Source: JBBIRT01 sp037441725 (GTDB lineage: Bacteria; Desulfobacterota; BSN033; UBA1163). From it: a stretch of 22,157 nucleotides of DNA. Every line of letters starts with the position of its first letter. The stretch's first letter is position 1. Location: positions 1 through 22,157 of the forward strand of contig JBBIRT010000050.1 in assembly GCA_037441725.1 (NCBI GenBank). The letters run 5' to 3'. The notes under the pieces are model-generated. The model was given only the letters and a program-made list of their open reading frames with translations, did not search any database and had not been told where the DNA came from. Both the position numbers and the translations under genes were made by a program. Below are positions 8,088 to 13,664 of the stretch, piece after piece.

Positions 8088-9163
8088 GGCTTACCGTTCC
8101 CTACCTTGGCCTCCTTCATAAGGCCTATCTACCTGTACTAAAGGAAGCCGGGGTGGAGATGGTTCTTCCCCCTTTACCCACGAAGAGAACCCTCGACCTT
8201 GGGACGAAATATTCCCCTGAATTTGCCTGTCTTCCTTTTAAAATCTCCCTCGGAAGCATGATCGAGGCCCTTGAACTTGGAGCAGATACCATCTTTATGC
8301 CTGGAGGCTGGGGACCCTGTCGCTTTGGATACTTTGACGTTATTCAAGAACAGATCTTAAGGGAACTGGGATTTCAATTTATCATGGGGAGTGCGAAAAA
8401 CCCTGACATCCTCTCAGATATGCTCGAGATGATGCAGAAGATTTCAGGGCTGAGATCAAAATGGCAACTCTACAAACTCTTTTTCCTCATCCTATTAAGG
8501 TTGTCATTCCTGGATTGGACCATGAGAAGATACTTTCACTGCAAACCCTATGAAGCCATCCAAGGAGAGGCGGATCAACTCCTTAAAGATTCCATTGAAT
8601 GGATTGAGAAGAGCCTTTCGCTCCATGCCCTCCTTCAATCCTCTATTAGAATTGCCTTTGGGTTTAAAAGGATGAAAAAGAGGGAACAGGGGTTGCCCCT
8701 TCGAATAGGGATTGTTGGAGAACTCTTTACCGTGATTGAACCCTCTGCCAATATGGAGATGGATCGGCGGCTTGCCCAGAAGGGGATAGAGGTCTTTAAA
8801 TCGGTCTGGCTGAGTGACTATCTCAATGACCGATTCCATTTCAACCCTTTTCGAAGAAATCAACACAGGCTCTCCATGAAGTATGCCAAGCCTTATCTTC
8901 AGTTCCATGTCGGAGGGGAGAGTACAGATTCCATCGGAAAGACCATTCTCTTTGCCAGAAAGGGAATGGATGGGGTGATTCATGCCTTCCCGTTCACTTG
9001 CATGCCTGAGCTTGTTGCCCAAACGATCCTGACCAAAGTGCAAAAGGATTGGGATCTCCCGATTCTCACTTTAATCTTTGATGAACACACTGCACCGGGT
9101 GGGGTGGAGACCCGGATTGAAGCCTTTATCGATCTTCTCGAAAGAAGGAGGAAGAGGAGTTGA
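8084..9163 (+). CDS. COG3581-like activase-related protein, intact copy
   Basis: This 359-residue protein overlaps the previous gene by 4 bases (ATGA). Conserved features are V-P-Y-L-G-L-L-H (5-12), K-Y-S-P-E-F-A-C49-L-P-F-K, A-L-E-L-G-A-D-T-I, G-P-C79-R-F-G-Y-F-D, G-I-V-G-E-L-F-T-V-I-E-P (209-220), Y-L-Q-F-H-V-G-G-E-S-T-D-S-I-G, C306 in F-T-C-M-P-E, and F-D-E-H-T-A-P-G-G-V-E-T-R-I-E-A-F. The three cysteines are plausible [4Fe-4S] ligands, as in 2-hydroxyacyl-CoA dehydratase-like subunits. It is the intact counterpart of the broken gene at 5073-6139 and could replace it. No signal peptide is visible; residues about 128-148 are hydrophobic (L-Y-K-L-F-F-L-I-L-L-R-L-S-F-L) and may touch the membrane, which would suit a lipid substrate. 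Confidence 0.84.
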   Translation: MRLTVPYLGLLHKAYLPVLKEAGVEMVLPPLPTKRTLDLGTKYSPEFACLPFKISLGSMIEALELGADTIFMPGGWGPCRFGYFDVIQEQILRELGFQFIMGSAKNPDILSDMLEMMQKISGLRSKWQLYKLFFLILLRLSFLDWTMRRYFHCKPYEAIQGEADQLLKDSIEWIEKSLSLHALLQSSIRIAFGFKRMKKREQGLPLRIGIVGELFTVIEPSANMEMDRRLAQKGIEVFKSVWLSDYLNDRFHFNPFRRNQHRLSMKYAKPYLQFHVGGESTDSIGKTILFARKGMDGVIHAFPFTCMPELVAQTILTKVQKDWDLPILTLIFDEHTAPGGVETRIEAFIDLLERRRKRS

Positions 9164-10533
9164 CGGCCAAAGAGGTCAGTTTCTTTATTACCCTTTTCCA
9201 TATTTTTTCTCGGACGGTTCCAAGATCCTTCCACCCCTTTTTCACTTCCTTAGGAAACCATCTGGTCTTTTTCATCCTGCGAAGGTATCGAGAAGCGGTG
9301 AAAGAGAATCTCCGGATTATTGGAAGGGGGGCCTATACGGAGAAGGATGTCTCCCGACTTGCTAAAAGATGTTTTCAGAACTATTCACTCAAGCTCCTCG
9401 ATTATATGTCGATGGACCGATTGAATTTTCGAGATAGGACAAGATGGGTGGGAAAGGAGATGGGAGAGGAACATTTAGAGAAGGCCCTTGAAAGGGGAAA
9501 AGGGGTGATCTGTGTCACTCCCCATCTCGGGAATTGGGAATTGGGAGGTTATGTCTTGGCTCAGAAAGGGTATCCTATTCATATCCTGACGCTGAAGGAG
9601 GAGAGTCCATTTCTTTCCCGATATGAGAAAGATCTTCGCCAAAGAGTAGGAATTCATACAATAGTGATCGATCCAAAAGAAAGGCCGAATTTCGTCATCC
9701 TTGAGATCGCAAGGCAATTGAAGAAAAATGAGATAGTGGCCATGGTGGCAGACCGAATCTATGATGGTCAGGGGGTCGAGGTCGATTTCTTTGGCCAACC
9801 CACTCCTTTTCCTTCAGGACCGATTTATCTGGCCTTGGAGACAGGGGCAGAGGTCATTCCAGTTTTTGTTATCCTGAAAGAGAAGATGAAGTACTGGGGG
9901 ATCATTGAAGAACCCATTCCCATCAACCGAGAGATAGACAAGGAGAAAGCAGTGAGGCTTGGTGTTCAGGAAATGGGGAAGAGATTCGAGAAGATCATCA
10001 GCCAATATCCTGACCAATGGTTAACCTTCTTCCCCTTTTGGAGGAACCCAAACGAGCCTTCTCCCTTTTATTCTGTGAGGGGGAGAATAAATCAGCATCA
10101 AATTTTAATTCAACGGGAACCCGAGGTGGTCTACGATCTCCTTACCGATTTGAATCAATTCAAACGATGTGTCCCTGTTGAAGAACTCTCCATTGAGGGG
10201 ATGGATTTAGGAGAATTTCGTTTGGGAGTAAGATATCATTTTAGACTTCAATTTCGGATTAGACCTGAATGGGATACAGAGGTGATTTTTTTAGAGAGAC
10301 CCCGTCAGATTGTCTACCAATTTCTTAATGGGATCTTTGGAGGGGGAGTGGAGATCTGGGATTTGAAAAAGATCGAATCTGGAACGTTAGTCACCCATAC
10401 CCTCCTCTACCAGATCAAACGATGGGTTTATAAGATGGGATGGTTTCTCTTAGGGGGAGAGAAAAAACATAATGAGCTTACTGAGACGACTCTCAAACGA
10501 CTCAAATCCTTGTTAGAAGAGAGGCCAGGATGA
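9160..10533 (+). CDS. LpxL/HtrB-type acyltransferase fused to a SRPBCC (START/Coq10-like) domain
   Basis: A 457-residue fusion. Residues 1 to about 300 form a lysophospholipid/lipid A acyltransferase domain with the catalytic H-x4-E motif (H122 and E127 in T-P-H-L-G-N-W-E-L-G-G), M-V-A-D-R near 195-199, F-F-G-Q-P-T-P-F-P-S-G-P near 210-221, and a hydrophobic N-terminal segment for inner-membrane association. Residues about 307-455 look like a SRPBCC hydrophobic-ligand domain (Y-D-L-L-T-D-L-N-Q-F-K-R-C-V-P; W-D-T-E-V-I-F-L-E-R-P-R). Translation starts at TTG 9160, overlapping the upstream stop (TTGA) behind a ggaggaagagg RBS. The reaction is expected to be acyl transfer to a lipid or polar head group. 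The fused domain could present a lipid or polyketide-like intermediate. Coupling to the activase operon suggests a lipid substrate for that system. Confidence 0.87.
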   Translation: MTAKEVSFFITLFHIFSRTVPRSFHPFFTSLGNHLVFFILRRYREAVKENLRIIGRGAYTEKDVSRLAKRCFQNYSLKLLDYMSMDRLNFRDRTRWVGKEMGEEHLEKALERGKGVICVTPHLGNWELGGYVLAQKGYPIHILTLKEESPFLSRYEKDLRQRVGIHTIVIDPKERPNFVILEIARQLKKNEIVAMVADRIYDGQGVEVDFFGQPTPFPSGPIYLALETGAEVIPVFVILKEKMKYWGIIEEPIPINREIDKEKAVRLGVQEMGKRFEKIISQYPDQWLTFFPFWRNPNEPSPFYSVRGRINQHQILIQREPEVVYDLLTDLNQFKRCVPVEELSIEGMDLGEFRLGVRYHFRLQFRIRPEWDTEVIFLERPRQIVYQFLNGIFGGGVEIWDLKKIESGTLVTHTLLYQIKRWVYKMGWFLLGGEKKHNELTETTLKRLKSLLEERPG

Positions 10534-11816
10534 AGATCCTTCTCATTGTTCCTGGTTGGCAACCTTCGAACCTTTGGGGGCAGATTCGATTCAAATTCCC
10601 TCCCCTCAGCCTAATGACCTTAGCCTCCTCAACCCCCGAGGACATAGAGCTTTCCCTACTTGATGAAAATATTGAGAAGATCGATTTTGATACCAAAGCT
10701 GATATGGTCGGGATTACGGTCATGACTCCCCAGGCTCCAAGGGCCTATCAAATCGCTGATGAATTGAGAAAGAAGGGGAAGAAGGTGGTTCTTGGCGGTT
10801 TTCATGTCTCCCATCTTCCTGAGGAAGCACTCATCCATGCGGATGCCGTTGTGGTGGGAGAAGGAGATCGGATCTGGAAAGAGGTCATTAAAGATTTTAG
10901 GAATTCGAAGTTAAAAAAGATCTATAAGGATGAAGGTCTTATTTGGCTCTCTGAGATCAATGCCCCCAGAAGGGATCTGTTAAGGGGGAAAAATTATCTT
11001 TTTACCAATGTGATTCAGACGACACGGGGTTGTCCATTTCAATGTGAATTCTGTTCTGTCTCCTCTTTTTTTGGAAGAAGCTATCGAACCCGACCCATTC
11101 CACTGGTTGTTGAAGAGTTAGAAAAGTTGAGAAAAGAGAGCGTCTTCCTCTTCCTTGTGGATGATAATCTGGTGGGAAATCATGCTTATGCAAAGACCCT
11201 TTTTCAGGAGATGGCCTCTTTCAAATTCAAATGGGCAAGCCACGCCTCCCTTGATCTTGCGAATGAGGATGAATTGCTTCGACTGGCTTCAAAAAGTGGT
11301 TGCCTCGCCCTATTGGTTGGATTTGAATCCCTCACTCCTGAAAACCTCTGCCTGATGGGAAAAAAAACCAATTTAAAGGTCTTTATGGAAGAAGCCATCA
11401 AGAAATTTCACGACCAAGGGATCGGAGTCCTTGGCTCTTTCATTTTAGGTTATGACTATGACACTCCAAATACCTTTGAGGAGATCCTAAATGTCTGCCA
11501 TCATACAAAGATCGATGGGGCCCTCTTTCCCATTCTTACCCCCTATCCAGGGACTCTTTTAAGAGAGAGGTTAAGGAAGGAGGGAAGGATCCTTACGGAT
11601 CAATGGGATCTCTATGACATGGAACATGTGACCTTTGTTCCCAAAAGGATGAGCCCGGAGAGGCTGCAGGAGGGATTTGAATGGCTCAATTCCTCCTTTC
11701 TTTCATGGAGGTCTATCTTTCGAAGGCTTTTTAAGATGCATCGTTCACTCCAGATTTTTGGCCCTATGAATTTTGGTTTTCATGAGGCCTGGAAAAAGAG
11801 GTTTCATGGAGGCTGA
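10530..11816 (+). CDS. B12-binding-type radical SAM protein
   Basis: This 428-residue protein starts within the previous stop (ATGA). Residues 1-130 form a Rossmann-like cobalamin-binding domain (M-K-I-L-L-I-V-P-G-W; G-I-T-V-M-T-P-Q; V-V-L-G-G-F-H-V-S-H; V-V-V-G-E-G-D). The cluster motif is C168-x3-C172-x2-C175 in R-G-C-P-F-Q-C-E-F-C, with S-V...F-G-R-S-Y-R-T-R-P and V-D-D-N following. The layout matches the large class of B12-radical SAM enzymes that includes hopanoid and tetraether methylases or cyclases (HpnP, GrsA) as well as many uncharacterised members. The B12 domain lacks an obvious D-x-H-x-x-G ligand, so base-off cobalamin binding is uncertain. It is the last gene of the + operon and ends one base from the convergent flavoprotein gene. 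The substrate is unknown; a lipid is plausible from context. Confidence 0.87.
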   Translation: MKILLIVPGWQPSNLWGQIRFKFPPLSLMTLASSTPEDIELSLLDENIEKIDFDTKADMVGITVMTPQAPRAYQIADELRKKGKKVVLGGFHVSHLPEEALIHADAVVVGEGDRIWKEVIKDFRNSKLKKIYKDEGLIWLSEINAPRRDLLRGKNYLFTNVIQTTRGCPFQCEFCSVSSFFGRSYRTRPIPLVVEELEKLRKESVFLFLVDDNLVGNHAYAKTLFQEMASFKFKWASHASLDLANEDELLRLASKSGCLALLVGFESLTPENLCLMGKKTNLKVFMEEAIKKFHDQGIGVLGSFILGYDYDTPNTFEEILNVCHHTKIDGALFPILTPYPGTLLRERLRKEGRILTDQWDLYDMEHVTFVPKRMSPERLQEGFEWLNSSFLSWRSIFRRLFKMHRSLQIFGPMNFGFHEAWKKRFHGG

Positions 11817-11817
11817 T

Positions 11818-12384
11818 CTATTCATATAATTTTTTTAGGACCCAAGCCATCCGTTTCCCGAGCATTTTGACTGCCTGCATCCCCTCTTCATCTTTAAGGA
11901 CATCTCCCTTTTCCCTTCCGATGACCAGGACCCGACCGGGAACGATGATCTGGTTTGCAAAGAAGAAATGGGTGATGGTATCAATCGTATGAATGGCGCC
12001 TGAGCGACGTACAGCCACCAATGCGGCTCCCACTTTATTTCTGTACATCACCCCATTGGCCAAAGAGACAAAGCCAGCACGATCAATCAATGCCTTCATC
12101 TCCGCGGTGACATCGGTGAAATAAGTCGGAGATCCAAGCACGATCCCCTCAGCTTCGATCATCTTTTCGATATACTCGTTGGCGGCATCATTTTTTACCC
12201 CACAGCGTTGATCCTTATTTTCAAAGCATTTGTAGCAAGCTATACAGCCATGAATCTCCTTTTCGGAGAGCTGGACCAATTCAGTCTGAATCCCTTCCTT
12301 TTCAAGCTCACGAAAGAGATGGGTAATCAGGAGGGTCGTATTTCCATCTTTTCTTGGACTCCCATTAAATCCAACAACCTTCAT
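11818..12384 (-). CDS. iron-sulfur flavoprotein (NADPH-dependent FMN reductase family)
   Basis: The start is taken at the ATG at 12384, because GGAGG lies 8 bases upstream and M-K-V-V-G-F-N-G-S-P-R-K-D-G-N-T is the usual N-terminus and FMN phosphate loop. A longer reading is not supported. The 188-residue protein carries C47-x2-C50-x2-C53-x7-C61, the compact cluster motif of Isf-type iron-sulfur flavoproteins, and then G-S-P-T-Y-F-T-D-V-T-A-E-M-K-A-L-I-D-R. Such enzymes shuttle electrons, and some family members are tied to O2/H2O2 detoxification in anaerobes. It is the last gene in a three-gene minus-strand operon with the OsmC-like and PK_C-like genes. Its TAG lies one base from the end of the convergent radical SAM gene. 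Confidence 0.9.
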   Translation of the reverse strand: MKVVGFNGSPRKDGNTTLLITHLFRELEKEGIQTELVQLSEKEIHGCIACYKCFENKDQRCGVKNDAANEYIEKMIEAEGIVLGSPTYFTDVTAEMKALIDRAGFVSLANGVMYRNKVGAALVAVRRSGAIHTIDTITHFFFANQIIVPGRVLVIGREKGDVLKDEEGMQAVKMLGKRMAWVLKKLYE

Positions 12385-12430
12385 TTTGTTTTCCTCCTTT
12401 AAATGAGCATTTATTCGTTTGATCTTTTTT

Positions 12431-12973
12431 TCATAGGGGTTTACATATGATTTCATGGACCCGAAGCCCTGTCCATTTTGTGCTGGGTGAGGCCGTCGCC
12501 ACAATCGCTGTGTCTGCCCCTGCTCCGGATCCAGCAATGGCTACCACCCTTTCAGAGTTTTCAATACATCCCCCATCACAGGCCATGAGAATGATCTCAA
12601 TACACACCTTGATCCCATGCCCAAAGATACGAAGAAGATTGGCCATCACCTGAGGGGTTTTTATCCCATAGAACTCTTCCGTATGAAACAGCATCGTTCC
12701 AAAATGGACTCGATGTCCTTTCGCTTGAAGCTCAGAGACCAGTTCTGGAGGGAAGGGTTGGGTGTCTCGAAAACCATACTGCCAAGGAATGATCACCAGG
12801 TGGAGGTCTTGATTCCTGAAAAAATCAGCAGCGGCCTTTGCCGTATCTCCTCGAGTGGAGGCGAGCACGATCTTTTTAATCCCCCTGGTTTTGACCCTTT
12901 CGTTGACCAGACGTAGAACGTGGTGGGTATTTTCTTTGCCTGATTTTTCAAAATAGGTAATCTTCTCTTCCAT
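12431..12973 (-). CDS. pyruvate kinase C-terminal (alpha/beta)-like protein
   Basis: The start at 12973 (M-E-E-K-I-T-Y-F-E-K, 180 residues) is preferred because aaaggag lies 6 bases upstream; an ATG six codons earlier (12991) sits between the OsmC stop and that RBS. The protein resembles the stand-alone pyruvate-kinase C domain family, with K-I-V-L-A-S-T-R-G-D-T-A-K-A-A near residues 35-50, a mid-region Y-G-F, and a C-terminal I-A-G-S-G-A-G-A-D-T-A-I-V-A glycine-rich loop. C-D-G-G-C-I-E is also present. No kinase catalytic domain exists, so it is not a pyruvate kinase; a regulatory or ligand-binding role is likely. Its biochemical function is not known to me. It is translationally close to the OsmC-like gene. 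Confidence 0.75.
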   Translation of the reverse strand: MEEKITYFEKSGKENTHHVLRLVNERVKTRGIKKIVLASTRGDTAKAAADFFRNQDLHLVIIPWQYGFRDTQPFPPELVSELQAKGHRVHFGTMLFHTEEFYGIKTPQVMANLLRIFGHGIKVCIEIILMACDGGCIENSERVVAIAGSGAGADTAIVATASPSTKWTGLRVHEIICKPL

Positions 12974-12991
12974 CTCTACTCCTTTCTTCAT

Positions 12992-13459
12992 TTAGCTCAA
13001 TTCTTCGATTTGAATATCATCTTTAAGGTCGATACACCCCATCACCGTTTGGGCTGCAGGGCAGGAGGTGAGATAGGAAGAGAAAGCCTCTTGAGCTTCC
13101 TCCCTCTTTCCAGGGGGGACTTTTAGGTGATATGAAACCCGAATCTGGGTAATTTTTAGAACACCCTGCACATTCTCAATATCTCCCTCCACTTCAGCCC
13201 AATAGCGTTCTTCATGGGTAGGTATCTGTCTTTTGGCCAACCCCGAGGCCAAGGTTCCCATCATTCATCCGGCTGTGGCGGCTACAATATGATCCAGGGT
13301 GGCTGCATGTTCCTTTTCAGGCTCAACCTGGTAAAACTTTTTAATCCCTCCATGTACCCCATAATAGATAGGTTCATTAAACCCCTCTATCATGGCCCTT
13401 CTAATGGAACCCCTTTCTCTTACAATTTTGATACGAGATGTATGGACAATTTCTCCCAT
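12992..13459 (-). CDS. OsmC-like peroxidase, probable selenoprotein (TGA = Sec65)
   Basis: ATG at 13459 has an aaggagg RBS 6 bases upstream. The frame encodes 64 residues ending A-A-T-L-D-H-I-V-A-A-T-A-G, then TGA (13267-13265), then M-M-G-T-L-A-S-G-L-A without any shift, ending at TAA 12992: 155 residues in total, normal for OsmC/Ohr proteins. The TGA sits exactly where OsmC proteins have the first reactive cysteine (A-T-x-G-C-x-x-G-T). The second redox cysteine is present at 133 (T-S-C-P-A-A-Q-T-V), a spacing of 68 that is close to the 66 of E. coli OsmC. Sec/Cys would form a thiol (organic hydroperoxide) peroxidase pair. The alternative is a nonsense mutation, but the surrounding sequence is fully conserved and a candidate SECIS hairpin follows. 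Elsewhere in the window TGA is an ordinary stop. Confidence 0.8.
13233..13252 (-). promoter_or_regulatory. candidate bacterial SECIS hairpin
   Basis: Twelve bases after the TGA, on the mRNA (minus) strand, UUGGCC pairs perfectly with GGCCAA around the 8-base loop UCGGGGUU; the loop starts 18 bases after the TGA. Bacterial SECIS elements are coding-region hairpins close behind the Sec codon with a G-containing apical loop, so position and loop fit. A competing fold, AACCUU/GGGGUU with loop GGCCUC, starts with G but lies slightly nearer (13239-13256). Assigned by eye; no folding energy was calculated. Confidence 0.5.
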
Positions 13460-13489
13460 GCCCTTCCTCCTTATCTCCCTATCCCAGTG

Positions 13490-13505
13490 AGATTAAGTTT
13501 AATCT
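13490..13505. promoter_or_regulatory. palindromic operator candidate upstream of the OsmC-like gene
   Basis: AGATTAA-GT-TTAATCT has perfect 7-bp arms around a 2-base centre and ends 30 bases before the ATG of the OsmC-like gene, just ahead of its RBS. The symmetry and position suggest a dimeric repressor site, for example for a peroxide or stress regulator, but no regulator gene is present nearby and no clear -10/-35 was identified for this operon. Confidence 0.45.
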
Positions 13506-13538
13506 AACTTTATCAATTCTTACAGTTTATCAGGGAGG

Positions 13539-13562
13539 TTAAACCATTCCATTCAGGTTTAA
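13539..13562. promoter_or_regulatory. inverted repeat TTAAACC-N10-GGTTTAA in the divergent intergenic region
   Basis: Perfect 7-base arms separated by 10 bases lie midway between the OsmC-like gene and the MMPL gene. The left arm also forms part of the short palindrome GGTTAAACC (13537-13545). It could be an operator serving either divergent unit. Chance occurrence in an AT-rich spacer is possible. Confidence 0.3.
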
Positions 13563-13601
13563 TATATTTTTAGACGGAAATCTACTTTATTCATTAGGAT
13601 C

Positions 13602-13630
13602 CTTCATTTCTGTCATGAATCAGTTATAAT
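13602..13630 (+). promoter_or_regulatory. possible promoter for the MMPL-CrtI-like genes
   Basis: A perfect -10 box TATAAT occurs at 13625-13630, 35 bases before the ATG at 13665; the expected -35 area (13602-13608) holds only a weak match (TTCATT). An agtcaggagagc RBS follows. The -10 is convincing, but the -35 is not. Confidence 0.45.
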
Positions 13631-13664
13631 TAAATCCCTTATCAGTCAGGAGAGCTAAAAGATC

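Noticed and set aside
8504..9043. Long opposite-strand ORF (179 codons) inside the COG3581-like gene
   Set aside because: It lies entirely within a well-conserved gene on the other strand and has no recognisable domain or RBS; it is a shadow.
4091..9163. Classical 2-hydroxyglutaryl-CoA dehydratase or benzoyl-CoA reductase operon
   Set aside because: Only the activase resembles those systems closely. The partners are DUF2229 and COG3581-type, and no CoA-transferase, enoyl-CoA or aromatic-degradation gene accompanies them.
12385..12537. N-terminal extension of the iron-sulfur flavoprotein upstream of 12384
   Set aside because: The extra 51 codons overlap the previous gene's 3' end and lack conservation, and a strong RBS sits directly before the ATG at 12384.
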